A stretch of DNA of 64,000 nt from Streptococcus sp. zg-86 (GTDB lineage Bacteria > Bacillota > Bacilli > Lactobacillales > Streptococcaceae), in contig NZ_CP072115.1 of NCBI RefSeq assembly GCF_017639855.1, positions 1,302,001 through 1,366,000 of the forward strand, given 5' to 3'. The notes under the pieces were generated by a model. That model made no database searches, was not told the origin of the DNA, and was given only the letters and a program-made list of their open reading frames with translations. The position numbers and the translations under genes were made by a program. Numbering within the stretch: the first letter of the stretch is position 1; the number at the start of each line of letters is the position of its first letter. This document shows positions 17,238-26,876 of this stretch, piece by piece.

Positions 17238-17651
17238 ATGAAAAAACGAATGATTTCCCCTAAGTCGTTAAAAAATCTTTCGCAATCAAATACCGAAATC
17301 AACCAATTAACCCGTGAATCTATTGAGACAGCTCTGCTATTTTTATTGGAAAAAAAGGAGCTGAAGCACATTTCTATTTCCGAATTAGTCAAAAAGGCTG
17401 GTGTATCACGCAATGCTTTTTATCGAAATTACAAATCCAAAGAGGAAATTTTAGAGTTGGCCTATGCCAAAACATCGCAAAATCTCATGGACAAATGGCA
17501 ACAACTGCAAAAAAAGGTCCAAGAAGAAGGCATCCAACAAAGCTTTACAGACTTTCTTCAGCAGCAAAAAGGAAAGGTGGAAGATACCAAGACCTTTTCC
17601 AATATTAGTCAATGGATTAAGGATAAAACCAATCAGTTGAATAACAGATAA
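17238..17651 (+). CDS. Short TetR-family regulator
   Basis: A 137-residue TetR-type protein. The HTH spans about residues 45-70 (ISISELVKKAGVSRNAFYRNYKSKEEI). After it only ~70 residues remain, rich in Lys and Gln, much shorter than the usual ~120-residue ligand domain. It ends with its own stop just before a MITE. It may be naturally short or may have lost its C-terminus. Divergent orientation to degV suggests control of that gene. The MITE starts two bases after the stop codon, so truncation by insertion is possible. Confidence 0.8.
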   Translation: MKKRMISPKSLKNLSQSNTEINQLTRESIETALLFLLEKKELKHISISELVKKAGVSRNAFYRNYKSKEEILELAYAKTSQNLMDKWQQLQKKVQEEGIQQSFTDFLQQQKGKVEDTKTFSNISQWIKDKTNQLNNR

Positions 17652-17653
17652 GC

Positions 17654-17816
17654 TATAGTGAATTGAATAAAGGTTAGGACATCGTTCAGTCGCCTTGCTT
17701 CAATAGTCCAGTGGACTGTTGAAGGTTAGAAATAGGGATTATGGAGTAATCCTCAATTAATGCCAGTTCTATCTGCAGTTCCTTACCTTGTCCTATTCCT
17801 TTTTCAATCCACTATA
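17654..17816 (+). mobile_element. Intact ~163-bp MITE
   Basis: Terminal inverted repeats TATAGTGAATTGAATAAAGG... and ...CCTTTTTCAATCCACTATA. TA at both ends fits a TA-targeting (IS630/Tc1-like) transposase, as proposed for pneumococcal RUP. That assignment is an inference. Other copies: 11130-11728 (interrupted), 31838-31990 (degraded) and 56338-56501 (inverted). Confidence 0.8.
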
Positions 17817-17819
17817 AAA

Positions 17820-17856
17820 CGAGGCTGGGACAAAAGTGTCCAGCCTCGCTTTTTTA
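17820..17856 (+). terminator. Hairpin terminator CGAGGCTGG/CCAGCCTCG
   Basis: A perfect stem with GGGACAAAAGTGTCC inside, followed by CTTTTTT. A related hairpin occurs at 30087-30112. Confidence 0.75.
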
Positions 17857-18313
17857 TAACTTTAACAGTTTGACTTATATCAATAGCCAAGGGAGTGACG
17901 ATTGATACCTGAGCCTAAAAATTTGAAAGCGAAATTGACAAAATCGATTTCTTCGAAATCACGATTGAGTCCCACTCCCGTTTTAGCTTATCTAGCTCTC
18001 GAGATTCTAGGCTCGGGCTAAAATAATCCACTGGATTATTTCAGCTTGAAGAAAAAGTCTTTTTATTGCCACCATCCTCATGTGCTTTCGGACATCAGCG
18101 ACTTCCTTCGGAATTCCATGATTCATCTTCGAGTCTAAGGTCTCGAAGATGCCGAGTGGCAGAAAACCTTCATTTAATACCGTTTTCTGTCACTTTTAGC
18201 ACGGAGGAGGTGCGGTATTGTGCTCGCTACGCTCGCAAGTTTTCTAACCTTAAAACTACAGAAAATGAAATATCATTGTAATGTTTTTCTGAATTGTGAG
18301 GTTTGTCTACATT
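17857..18313. other. Non-coding repeat mosaic
   Basis: No credible gene. It holds several hairpins: a TAATCCACTGGATTA palindrome near 18022-18044, TCTTCGAG/CTCGAAGA near 18127-18150, and GCAGAAAAC/GTTTTCTG near 18160-18190. A 125-bp block is repeated at 29857-29981. Confidence 0.55.
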
Positions 18314-18315
18314 CT
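18191..18315 (+). repeat. 125-bp repeat, copy 1
   Basis: Runs from CACTTTTAGCACGG to TTGTCTACATTCT. It matches 29857-29981 with about four substitutions and no gap, in the same orientation. Both copies are followed by an ...ATCCACTGGAT... palindrome. Confidence 0.9.
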
Positions 18316-18481
18316 AAAATAATCCACTGGATTAACCTCGCTTTTGAATTTCTGGGCTCGGGCTAAAATAATCCACTGGATTAACCTCGCTTTTGAATTT
18401 CTGGGCTCGGGCTAAAATAATCCACTGGATTAACCTCGCTTTTGAATTTCTGGGCTCGGGCTAAAATAATCCACTGGATTA
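18314..18481 (+). repeat. Exact 49-bp tandem repeat (three full units plus 21 bp) ending in proC
   Basis: Units start at 18314, 18363 and 18412 and are identical; a partial fourth starts at 18461. Each carries CTAAAATAATCCACTGGATTA. The last partial unit contains the proC stop codon, so the repeat appears to have grown out of the proC 3' end. Confidence 0.95.
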
Positions 18482-18487
18482 TTTTAG
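18461..18487. terminator. 27-bp perfect palindrome at the proC 3' end
   Basis: Arms CTAAAATAATCCA and TGGATTATTTTAG around one base, with GGG/CCC extending the stem. There is no following T-run, so it may stabilise the mRNA end as much as terminate. Confidence 0.55.
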
Positions 18488-19264
18488 TCCCAATTCTTTC
18501 GTCCGTTTTATGGCTGCTTTTATGGCTGACATAAGGGTGTAGCGGAAGCCTTCTTTTTCTAATCTGATGACTCCTGCAATGGTTGAGCCTCCTGGCGAGG
18601 TGACTTCTTGGCGTAATTGGGCTGGATGTTTGCTACTGGTTAAGACCATTTGCGCAGAGCCTACTAGGGTCTGAGCTGCTAGATATTTAGCATCATCTGC
18701 ACTCAATCCATGTGCTACTCCAGCATCCATCATGGCTTCAATCCATTGATAGACAAACGCTGGTCCACATCCTGCAAGAGCTGTTGCAGCATCTATCAAT
18801 TGTTCATCCACTCGCTTGACTTGACCTGATTGGGATAAGAGATACTCAGTCATCGTAGCCAAATCTGGATTATATAGCGCATAGGTTGTCATTCCTTGAC
18901 CGATTGCAACAGGAGTATTAGGCATGATTCGAACCACTTGACTAATCGGCAAATACTGTGCTAGTTGTTCCAAGCTAACGCCTGCTGCCATAGAAATCCA
19001 AACCGCAGAGGTATTTTCCTGAATCGCTTCCTTCAAACTATCCAGTAGGGAAGACAATAGATAGGGTTTTACCCCTAAAAAGAGAACATCCGCTTCCTGA
19101 GCCATTTGAAAATTCGAAAGAATACGTCCACCTAGTTGCTCCTGTAAGGCCTCTACTTGCTCTTGGTGATGATTACTAAGAAGGAGTTCTACATCTGCCA
19201 ACTTTGAAACTGCAAGCGCAAGAGCTGATCCCATATTGCCCAAGCCAATAAATCCAACTTTCAT
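18479..19264 (-). CDS. proC: Pyrroline-5-carboxylate reductase
   Basis: A 261-residue ProC, the last step of proline synthesis (NAD(P)H reduction of pyrroline-5-carboxylate). Rossmann motif GFIGLGNMGSALA (about residues 4-16), IMPNTPVAIGQG (about 117-128) and the C-terminal signature EVTSPGGSTIAGVIRLE are all present. AAAGGG precedes the ATG. It follows proA by 12 bases in a proB-proA-proC operon. Its last codons lie in the palindrome and repeat described at 18461-18487. Confidence 0.96.
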   Translation of the reverse strand: MKVGFIGLGNMGSALALAVSKLADVELLLSNHHQEQVEALQEQLGGRILSNFQMAQEADVLFLGVKPYLLSSLLDSLKEAIQENTSAVWISMAAGVSLEQLAQYLPISQVVRIMPNTPVAIGQGMTTYALYNPDLATMTEYLLSQSGQVKRVDEQLIDAATALAGCGPAFVYQWIEAMMDAGVAHGLSADDAKYLAAQTLVGSAQMVLTSSKHPAQLRQEVTSPGGSTIAGVIRLEKEGFRYTLMSAIKAAIKRTKELGLK

Positions 19265-19276
19265 AAATAGCCCTTT

Positions 19277-20515
19277 CTATCGTACCTGACCTGTACCAGT
19301 AATAATATATTTGTAGGTCGTCATCTCACGCAAGCCCATTGGACCACGTGCGTGCATTTTTTGCGTTGAAATTCCTAATTCGCAGCCTAGACCAAATTCA
19401 CCGCCATCTGTAAAACGAGTAGAGGCATTGACATAGACAGCTGCTGAATCCACTACTTGAGTGAAATAGGTTGCCGTTGCTTCCTCTTCTGTTACAATTG
19501 CTTCACTATGACCTGTCGAATGAGCTGCAATGTGTCTTGTTGCTGCTACCACATCATCTACTACTTTTACTGCTAGGATATAGTCTAAAAATTCTGTATC
19601 AAAGTCATTGTCTCCTGCTGGATGAGCTTGTTTTAAATATGTAATAGCTCGCTCATCTGCCCGCAACTCTACCTGACCAGCTAGTCTTTCTTCTAATAAT
19701 GGTAAGAAGGAGGCTGCAAGATCTGCATGGACCAGCAACACTTCTGCCGCATTACAGACAGACGGGCGACTTATTTTAGCATTGCTGACAATGGACAGAG
19801 CCTTTTGAATATCTGCCTTTTGATCCACATAAACATGACAAATCCCCGTTCCTGTTTCAATCACAGGTACTGTCGCTTGCTCGACAACTGCTTGAATCAA
19901 GCCGGCTCCACCTCTTGGTACTAGCAAGTCAATCTTCCCCTTAGCTGTCATCAGTTCTTGAGCTGATCGACGACTTGTGTCCTGCACCAATTCAATCACT
20001 TCTGGGGCAATTCCTGCCTGCTCAAGACCAGCCTTTAAGGCGCCGACAATCGCTTGACTCGAATGAAAGGCTTCCTTTCCACCACGAAGAATGACGGCAT
20101 TTCCACTTTTAATGGCAAGCGCAGCTGCATCCGAGGTCACATTGGGTCTACTTTCATAAATCATTCCGATGAGGCCGAAAGGAACCGCTTTTTTCTGAAT
20201 TTCAAGTCCATTTACTGCCTGGTACTGATCCAGAACCAAACCAACAGGATCTGGAAGGTCAATGAGGGCTCGAATACCGTCTGCCATGGCCTGTACACGT
20301 TCTGCTGTCAAGAGTAGGCGATCCTGCATGACAGGTGCGATTGTTCCTTGTGCTTGTTCCATATCACGGGCATTTGCTACTAAAATCTGCTCACTATTGC
20401 TTTCCAATTGGGTAGCCATCGCTTGAAGGGCTGCATTTTTTTGATCTGTACTAGCCAAATTGATAGCAGACTTATGCGCTAACAGGCTGTCTAACAAAGC
20501 TTGCGTTGTCGTCAT
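19277..20515 (-). CDS. proA: Gamma-glutamyl phosphate reductase
   Basis: A 412-residue aldehyde-dehydrogenase-fold enzyme, the second step of proline synthesis, reducing glutamyl-5-phosphate to glutamate semialdehyde. Motifs seen are [20 protein letters not shown], the catalytic-cysteine region [13 protein letters not shown], and the C-terminal [17 protein letters not shown]. Length and motifs are normal. It sits 17 bases after proB and 12 before proC. Confidence 0.97.
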   Translation of the reverse strand: MTTTQALLDSLLAHKSAINLASTDQKNAALQAMATQLESNSEQILVANARDMEQAQGTIAPVMQDRLLLTAERVQAMADGIRALIDLPDPVGLVLDQYQAVNGLEIQKKAVPFGLIGMIYESRPNVTSDAAALAIKSGNAVILRGGKEAFHSSQAIVGALKAGLEQAGIAPEVIELVQDTSRRSAQELMTAKGKIDLLVPRGGAGLIQAVVEQATVPVIETGTGICHVYVDQKADIQKALSIVSNAKISRPSVCNAAEVLLVHADLAASFLPLLEERLAGQVELRADERAITYLKQAHPAGDNDFDTEFLDYILAVKVVDDVVAATRHIAAHSTGHSEAIVTEEEATATYFTQVVDSAAVYVNASTRFTDGGEFGLGCELGISTQKMHARGPMGLREMTTYKYIITGTGQVR

Positions 20516-20532
20516 ATTCTGTTTTATCCTTT

Positions 20533-21609
20533 CTATAAACTAACCCAATCATTGCGGTGAATAAAGATTCCCTCCGCCCTTTTCGTCGCTAATTTTTGCT
20601 CTAATTCTTTCGAGGAAAGTTTTACGCGACCTTTTCCAATGATCCGGTGGGTATCTTGATGGTAGACAGATACAATATCACCTGACTGAAAGGTCCCTTC
20701 TACCGCCTTAATTCCTGCAAGCAGTAAGCTCCGTCCTTGCAGTAGCATGGCCTCTGCTGCACCTGTATCAATCTCTACCGAAGCATCTGTTCTTGCATAA
20801 AAGGCTAGCCATTGTTTGCGTTGGTTGAGTGCTTCATGATCTGCCAAGAAAAGGGTTCCTTTATTAGATTGAGTGACAGCTTGAATAAGAGCTGTATCCT
20901 CTTTTGATGAGCAAATAAAGACGGGTACTCCTGACTTAGTGGCAATTTGCGCCGCCTGTAATTTTGTCGTCATGCCACCTGTACCATTTGTTGACCCTGC
21001 CCCTACTGCCATAGCAAATAAGTCTTCGCTAATTTCTGCAATTTCAGCCAAATGGCGTGCGTTCGGATCTGTATTGGGGTTGGCAGTATAAAGACCATCC
21101 ACATCCGTTAAGAGAACCAGCAAATCCGCTTTTAAAAGGGAAGCAACCTGAGCAGATAAGGTGTCATTATCTCCAACCTTGATTTCTTCAATAGCAATCG
21201 TATCATTCTCATTGATAATCGGAATGGCCTTCTGATGTAGAAGAACTTGCAAGGCCTGTGAAGCATTCTGATAGCGCCTAGCATCTGCAAAATCCTCCTG
21301 TGTTAAGAGAACTTGGGCTGATACAATCCCGTCTTTCATCAGATTTTGCGTATACTCTTCAATCAATAGCCCTTGGCCAACCGCAGCACTTGCCTGCTTT
21401 TCTGCAATTTTGGTTGGTCGCTTGTCAAAGCCTAAACGACGAAAACCAGCTGCAATGGATCCTGAAGTCACCAAAACCAACTGGTATCCTTTTTGATGAA
21501 GCTGGGCCAATTGATTAGTAATCCGCGCAATTTTGATACGGTCTAAACTACCATTTTCTTGCGTGAGGGAACTCGTCCCCACTTTAAATACAATTAATTT
21601 ACCACTCAT
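20533..21609 (-). CDS. proB: Glutamate 5-kinase
   Basis: A 358-residue kinase that phosphorylates glutamate to start proline synthesis. The amino-acid kinase domain (about residues 1-255) shows [41 protein letters not shown] and the [12 protein letters not shown] nucleotide site. A C-terminal PUA domain (about 270-358) follows, the usual long ProB form subject to proline feedback. It is the first gene of the operon; TATACT lies about 40 bases upstream. The ribosome site is weak. Confidence 0.96.
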   Translation of the reverse strand: MSGKLIVFKVGTSSLTQENGSLDRIKIARITNQLAQLHQKGYQLVLVTSGSIAAGFRRLGFDKRPTKIAEKQASAAVGQGLLIEEYTQNLMKDGIVSAQVLLTQEDFADARRYQNASQALQVLLHQKAIPIINENDTIAIEEIKVGDNDTLSAQVASLLKADLLVLLTDVDGLYTANPNTDPNARHLAEIAEISEDLFAMAVGAGSTNGTGGMTTKLQAAQIATKSGVPVFICSSKEDTALIQAVTQSNKGTLFLADHEALNQRKQWLAFYARTDASVEIDTGAAEAMLLQGRSLLLAGIKAVEGTFQSGDIVSVYHQDTHRIIGKGRVKLSSKELEQKLATKRAEGIFIHRNDWVSL

Positions 21610-21707
21610 TGCACTTTCTCATTTCCTCATTAGATAAGGAAAAGTATAGCATATTTCAAGCAATTTGACCATAAATTCTATTGCTTGATTGATCAATTCC
21701 TAACAAG

Positions 21708-21735
21708 AAAAGGGAGAAAATGACTCTCCCTTCTT
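21708..21735 (-). terminator. Possible terminator after dinG
   Basis: On the minus strand AAGGGAGA and TCTCCCTT pair around seven bases and are followed by TTCTTG. It lies downstream of dinG and upstream of proB. Confidence 0.55.
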
Positions 21736-21865
21736 CTATCCATCTATTAATCCAAAAGTCGGTCTAACTACTTGGCTCGAATGCGGTTAGCCAATAATTC
21801 CTGCTCTACTAAGAATTGAAGCAGACAATCCTTTGTGATTTTCTTGTTTCTCTTAAAAATTCACC

Positions 21866-24340
21866 TTAACCAGAGGAATTTTCCTTGAAAAAGCGCCTCA
21901 TTCTGTCCACCACAGTTTCCTGAGAGAGTTGCTCCATTTGGTATTCCGTCTCCAAGAAATACTGGATTTGCTGGCCATATTGCTTCTCAATCAGACGATT
22001 GTCCAGTAAGAGGACACAAGATTTTTGCTGAGCTGATCGATTGCTCCGCCCCATAGCCTGTTTAAGTTTTAACATCATCATAGGGAGATGATAGTCATAA
22101 AAAGGATTCTTACCTTCTGCTTTCAGACGACGATTCACTTTTTTTACAAAACGGTCTTGGGGATTTTCAAAGGGTAAGCGCGGAATGACTTGGATAAGCT
22201 CAGGTTGACTGGCAAAATCAACTCCTTCCCAAAAGGCTCCTGTCCCTAATAAGACCGCTACTTCACCTTTTTCAAAACGACGTTTGATACTCATTTCTTG
22301 ACCATGTTTGTGCTGAGATAAATGGGAAATCCCCATTTCTTCTAGCAGATTGGATACTTCAAGCAACAACTGAATCGACGTGAGTAAGACCAAAATGGGA
22401 CGTCTTAGTTGGATAAGGCCGTTTAGCTGTTGGCAAATAAAGTGCGCATGTTCTGCTTTATTCATCGATACTAAGTCAGGTAAATGACGGGAGTACATAA
22501 TCAATTGATTACTTTTCGCCATAGATGGAAGGCAATCATGAGTGACTTCGTGAAAGCCAAGTAAGTCTGCCACATTGACCTTCTTGCTTATCTCGAGCGT
22601 TGCGCTAATGCAAAAAATCTTCGTAGACGGTAAAAATCGTGCTACATCTAGCATATCTACTTGACTAGAACGCAAGAAAAATAAGCGTTGCGCTTGCAAA
22701 CGACGTTCTTCTAGCCAATATTCTCTGTCTTGTTCAAGAAGTGCTACCCAGTCCCAAAAATCTGCATCATCTAATTCTGCTAAGTTTTGCTTTAATGAAG
22801 CAAGATCCTCTGCTGTCAATGCACGCTTGCCTTGCGTTTGAAACTGCTCTATCAGATGTTGTAATTCAAAATAACAGGCTTCCAATAAACGTGTTTCCAA
22901 CACTTCCTTGGCTCGGTCCAACTTACTTTGCAACAAGGCTTGACAAGCTGAAATGGACAATTCCTGACTAGCATATTCTTCTGCTGCCAACATAAACTTT
23001 TGAGCTTCGTCAATAACGAGAATCCGCTCTTTCATCCAATTTGTATGCCGTAAATGCTCTAAAAAGTAGGCATGATTTGTCAAGACTAACTGACTCGTTT
23101 GAGCAGTTTCTTGCGCTCTGTGCCAAAAATCCCACTCCCCAAACAAGGACTGACTATTCCAGTTCCCATCATGCTGCAATTCATCAAAATAGCTTTGATA
23201 GCGCTGCTTCTGCTTGAGCTCATCCATATCTCCTGTCTCAGTCTCACAAAGCCAGACCAACAGGTGCATCTTATAGCGATTGAGCAAGCGATTATCATCT
23301 AATCGCTCCAAGGTTCGCCAAAAAGTATCCAACTTGATATAATGTCGCGAGGATTTGATGGATGCAATCGAGATATGAAATATTTCAGATAGCTTCAACC
23401 CCTCATTTTCCAGAATCTGCTGCTGCAAGACCTTGGTTGGGACAACTACTAATAAAGGCTTGTCTCCCTGCGCTATAAGCGGCAATAAATACCCATAGGT
23501 TTTGCCAATACCTGCCTGTGCTTGGATAAAATGGACTCGTTCTTGGTCTTCAACTAATCGTTTTTCTACAATCTCCGCAAAGGCCAACTGTTGTGGACGC
23601 TCATCAAGCCCTAAAAGCGCTAGATTCCTTGCAACATTCTTTGATAGGTAGCGAGTTGGTTGCTGCTCTGCTATTTTTTTGAGGCAGAGGCCATTCACAT
23701 TGATAATATCCTCTGGTAGATAATCTGAAAGAGTCGGATAAAGCTCGTCAATCACTAGTCGCGATTCATACAGAAGATGATTTGCAAAGGTTAAAATCTG
23801 CCCAACCGTCTGCTTAGGTAGTTGCTGAATCTTCTCTTGTATTTTTAACAACAATTTTGCCGTTGCTGTCGCATCTGAAATGGCCGTATGAGCCTGTTCC
23901 AACTCCAAATCCAAGTCCTGAGCTAGATTTACCAAGCTATACTTGTCTAAGGTCGGGAAAAATAATTGGGCTAATTCCACCGTATCAACCCGAGGTGTCC
24001 GCAATTCATATCCCTCAAAAAAGAGCGCTTCTGCCAGTAAATTGGCATCGAAGGACACATTATGAGCCACAAAAATCGTACCCTCTAGTAAATCATAAAT
24101 CTCTTTTGCCACCTGACCAAAATCAGGTGCTACTGCTAATTGCTGATCGGTAATGCCTGTCAACTCTCGAATATGAACATCTAGTTTTTCATAAGGATTG
24201 ATGTCTGTCGCATAGGTTTCGACAATCTGGCCTGCTTCAACGATAACAATCCCAATCTGAATGATTTTAGCATAACTACTACTGCTTGTTGCTTCCAAAT
24301 CTACAACAGCATACCGATTTGCCTGTTTTTTCTCTGTCAT
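21866..24340 (-). CDS. dinG: DinG family ATP-dependent helicase/exonuclease
   Basis: An 824-residue protein. The N-terminal DEDD exonuclease domain (about 1-170) has VVDLEATSS, VAHNVSFDANLL and AHTAISDATATA. The C-terminal XPD-like helicase has Walker A QAGIGKTYGYLLP, DEAQ in LVIDEAQKF, and LGTGAFWEGVDF plus RLPFENPQDRF near the end. The four FeS cysteines of E. coli DinG are not evident, as in Gram-positive DinG proteins, some of which act mainly as nucleases. The start MTEKKQANRY is chosen because an extended -10 ends nine bases before it; the longer reading includes promoter sequence. Confidence 0.92.
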   Translation of the reverse strand: MTEKKQANRYAVVDLEATSSSSYAKIIQIGIVIVEAGQIVETYATDINPYEKLDVHIRELTGITDQQLAVAPDFGQVAKEIYDLLEGTIFVAHNVSFDANLLAEALFFEGYELRTPRVDTVELAQLFFPTLDKYSLVNLAQDLDLELEQAHTAISDATATAKLLLKIQEKIQQLPKQTVGQILTFANHLLYESRLVIDELYPTLSDYLPEDIINVNGLCLKKIAEQQPTRYLSKNVARNLALLGLDERPQQLAFAEIVEKRLVEDQERVHFIQAQAGIGKTYGYLLPLIAQGDKPLLVVVPTKVLQQQILENEGLKLSEIFHISIASIKSSRHYIKLDTFWRTLERLDDNRLLNRYKMHLLVWLCETETGDMDELKQKQRYQSYFDELQHDGNWNSQSLFGEWDFWHRAQETAQTSQLVLTNHAYFLEHLRHTNWMKERILVIDEAQKFMLAAEEYASQELSISACQALLQSKLDRAKEVLETRLLEACYFELQHLIEQFQTQGKRALTAEDLASLKQNLAELDDADFWDWVALLEQDREYWLEERRLQAQRLFFLRSSQVDMLDVARFLPSTKIFCISATLEISKKVNVADLLGFHEVTHDCLPSMAKSNQLIMYSRHLPDLVSMNKAEHAHFICQQLNGLIQLRRPILVLLTSIQLLLEVSNLLEEMGISHLSQHKHGQEMSIKRRFEKGEVAVLLGTGAFWEGVDFASQPELIQVIPRLPFENPQDRFVKKVNRRLKAEGKNPFYDYHLPMMMLKLKQAMGRSNRSAQQKSCVLLLDNRLIEKQYGQQIQYFLETEYQMEQLSQETVVDRMRRFFKENSSG

Positions 24341-24349
24341 AACAGTAAG

Positions 24350-24358
24350 ATTATACCA
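24350..24358 (-). promoter_or_regulatory. Extended -10 giving near-leaderless dinG mRNA
   Basis: The minus strand reads TGGTATAAT, nine bases before the ATG and without a Shine-Dalgarno. The predicted leader is about 3 nt. Confidence 0.6.
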
Positions 24359-24479
24359 TATTTTGCCCAAAAAACGGATTTCGACTTCACTATTCTTACG
24401 GTAGATCGATTTTCCAAAACAGACAAGCTCTGCTTTTTTTGCTAGACTAGAGATAGCAAATTGCTAAAGGAGATTCGCT

Positions 24480-25121
24480 ATGAAACTACATAAAACCGTT
24501 AATCCTGTTGCCTATGAAAATACTTACTATCTTGAAAATGACTCCCATCTTATCGTGGTCGATCCTGGAAGCAATTGGGCTACCATCAAGCGGACAATCG
24601 AAGAAATCGGCAAACCAATCTCAGCTATCCTCTTGACCCATACCCATTATGACCATATTATGAGCCTAGACTTGGTACGTGACCATTTTGGGGCACCTCC
24701 TGTCTATGTCGCAGCAAGTGAGGCCAGTTGGCTTTATACTCCTGAGTTGAATTTGTCCGGTCTAGTTCGCCACGATGATATGGACAATGTCGTCTGTCGC
24801 CCGGCTGAGGAAACCTTTCAATACGACCGAGATTATCTGTTGGACGGATTTCATTTTTCAGTTGTCAAGACACCAGGACATTCTATCGGCGGTGTATCTT
24901 TTATCTTTCCAGATCAAGAACTCGTCATCACAGGCGATGCCCTTTTTAGAGAATCAATCGGCCGCACCGATTTACCAACCAGCAACTTTGATGATTTGCT
25001 AATTGGTATTAAAACCAACCTCTTCACCCTACCAGGGCATTACCAAGTCTATCCTGGACATGGGCAGTCCACCACTATTTCCCATGAAAAGATTTTCAAT
25101 CCATTTCTTCGAAACGAATAG
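24480..25121 (+). CDS. Metallo-beta-lactamase fold hydrolase (glyoxalase II-like)
   Basis: A 213-residue MBL-fold enzyme. Metal ligands are the HTHYDH motif (about residues 55-60), His near TPGHSIGGVSF, Asp in TGDALFRESIGRTD and His in YPGHGQST. The RESIGRTDL element is typical of the glyoxalase II/YcbL group, which splits glutathione-type or other thioesters. Streptococci often lack full glutathione metabolism, so the substrate is open. AAAGGAG lies seven bases before the ATG. It faces ftsX across a bidirectional terminator. Confidence 0.9.
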   Translation: MKLHKTVNPVAYENTYYLENDSHLIVVDPGSNWATIKRTIEEIGKPISAILLTHTHYDHIMSLDLVRDHFGAPPVYVAASEASWLYTPELNLSGLVRHDDMDNVVCRPAEETFQYDRDYLLDGFHFSVVKTPGHSIGGVSFIFPDQELVITGDALFRESIGRTDLPTSNFDDLLIGIKTNLFTLPGHYQVYPGHGQSTTISHEKIFNPFLRNE

Positions 25122-25180
25122 CCCCTAGGCAAAACAACACATCAAATACTAATGAGATGACCGATTGAATAATATTTGAG

Positions 25181-25227
25181 AATAATACAAAAACGAAAGT
25201 TAGCTGAACTTTCGTTTTTGTATTATT
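25181..25227. terminator. Bidirectional terminator, 21-bp perfect arms
   Basis: The arm starting AATAATACAAAAACGAAAG pairs perfectly with its partner around AGCTG. A and T runs on both sides serve the MBL gene (+) and ftsX (-). Confidence 0.9.
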
Positions 25228-26164
25228 AGATTTTCAAGAATCGTCTCATAGAAATCACTGATCCCAAAGCACCGATGACAATTCCTACGACAAATAAGCT
25301 CGCAATCATTGCAGGTACAAAGACCTTCATATCAATCAATGATAGGTTCTGTGATGCTAGATTTGCATTGACAGAATTATAAATCATCTGATAAGCAAAA
25401 TAAACCAAAGCAGACGGTACAATTGCACCAAGTAAGCCAACCCATGCCCCTTCAAATAAGAATGGGCCACGAATATAACTGTTCTTTGCTCCTACCAAAC
25501 GCATAATCTGGATCTCACGGCTGCGAGAGATAATGGTAATTCGAATGGTATTGGAAATCAAAAATACTGCTGTAAAGAGCAAGAGGCCGGTTGCCGCAAA
25601 GCCCCATGTTTTGACAAGGCTGTTGAGCTTGAAAATCCTCTCTGTCTCTACTTCTCCATCACGAACCTCTGTCACACCATCAATTTTAGCAATTTCTTTT
25701 CCAACGGATTTCACATATTGAGGGTCTGTTGTTTCAATGATATAGGCATCATAGAGAGGATTCGCATCTCCTTTAAAGAGATTCCAAGTATCTCCCAAGG
25801 TCTCTGTTAAATGATTTAACTGCTCTTCTTTACTAGAATAGTCAACACTTTTCACATTTTCCAAGGCAAGAATTTGCTTGTAGATGGATTGGTAATCTGG
25901 ATTTTCAACTGTTTGTCCTTGATCATTGACAATCGTCTGCTGATTATCTGTTGAGTTGGCCCGTAAATAAACATTGACACGGACATTATTGGTTAAGTCA
26001 GAGGTTAATTTCGTTGCATTCAAAATCACCGAAGCAAAAACTCCTACCAAAGTAAGGGTAATCGTCACTGATGAGATCGCAGCAATGGTCATCCAGCCAT
26101 TTCTTTTGAGGCTCTTTAAAGACTCAATAAAATGTCTAAAAAATCGTCTAATCATCGTATCCAT
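25226..26164 (-). CDS. ftsX: Cell division protein FtsX
   Basis: A 312-residue FtsX with four transmembrane helices: one near residues 22-45, then a large extracellular loop (about 50-180), then three toward the C-terminus. RFFRHFIESLKSLKRNGWMT at the start and SRSREIQIMRLVGAKNSYIRGPFLFEG in the cytoplasmic loop are family signatures. With FtsE it forms an ABC-like complex that activates the peptidoglycan hydrolase PcsB in streptococci. It overlaps ftsE by 17 bases. Confidence 0.96.
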   Translation of the reverse strand: MDTMIRRFFRHFIESLKSLKRNGWMTIAAISSVTITLTLVGVFASVILNATKLTSDLTNNVRVNVYLRANSTDNQQTIVNDQGQTVENPDYQSIYKQILALENVKSVDYSSKEEQLNHLTETLGDTWNLFKGDANPLYDAYIIETTDPQYVKSVGKEIAKIDGVTEVRDGEVETERIFKLNSLVKTWGFAATGLLLFTAVFLISNTIRITIISRSREIQIMRLVGAKNSYIRGPFLFEGAWVGLLGAIVPSALVYFAYQMIYNSVNANLASQNLSLIDMKVFVPAMIASLFVVGIVIGALGSVISMRRFLKI

Positions 26165-26840
26165 ATTCTCCTTCTACTTCATCACGTGCAACGCGACCGT
26201 CTTCGATTGCGATGACGCGATGGCGAAGTGTATTTACGATTTGGCTATTATGAGTCGCCATTAAAATCGTCGTTCCTTGAAGGTTAATACGCTCCAAAAG
26301 ATTCATAATTTCCCAAGAATTCTCAGGGTCCAAGTTTCCTGTTGGCTCATCTGCAATTAAAACTTTTGGATTGTTCACAATCGCACGAGCAATTGCAATC
26401 CGCTGTTGCTCCCCACCAGATAATTCATTTGGAAAGGAACGAATCTTATGCTTCAAACCAACCAAATCTAGGACTTCCATCACCCGCTTTTTAATATTAC
26501 GTGGTTTCTCACCAATAACTTCCATGGCATAGGCGATATTTTCAAATACCGTCTTTTTAGGAAGCAATTTATAGTCCTGGAAGACAACGCCGACACTGCG
26601 GCGCAACATTGGAATATCCTTTTTCTTGATTTTCCCAAGATCAAATTTTCCAACTTTCAAGGTCCCTTTATCCAACTTCTCTTCACGATACAAGAGCTTG
26701 ATAAACGTCGATTTCCCAGCACCAGAAGGCCCCACAATGTAGGCAAATTCTCCTGGTTCAACATTGACAGACACGCCTCGCAGAGCGGTTGTTCCGTTTC
26801 CATATTTTTTGGAAACGTCTTTCATTTCAATAATTCCCAT
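26148..26840 (-). CDS. ftsE: Cell division ATP-binding protein FtsE
   Basis: A 230-residue ABC ATPase: Walker A GPSGAGKST (about residues 37-45), Q-loop VFQDYKLLP, signature LSGGEQQR and Walker B VLIADEPTGNLD. It drives FtsX conformational change at the division site. It lies 36 bases after prfB, the standard prfB-ftsE-ftsX order in Firmicutes. Confidence 0.97.
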   Translation of the reverse strand: MGIIEMKDVSKKYGNGTTALRGVSVNVEPGEFAYIVGPSGAGKSTFIKLLYREEKLDKGTLKVGKFDLGKIKKKDIPMLRRSVGVVFQDYKLLPKKTVFENIAYAMEVIGEKPRNIKKRVMEVLDLVGLKHKIRSFPNELSGGEQQRIAIARAIVNNPKVLIADEPTGNLDPENSWEIMNLLERINLQGTTILMATHNSQIVNTLRHRVIAIEDGRVARDEVEGEYGYDD

Positions 26841-26876
26841 AAGGTATTCTGTCTAAGACAGTCCTTTCTTTTTAGT

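Noticed and set aside
18066..18281. Small gene in the 18-kb repeat region
   Set aside because: The frame lies across hairpins and a 125-bp repeat; the second copy of that repeat (29886-30068) gives a different protein. There is no ribosome site.
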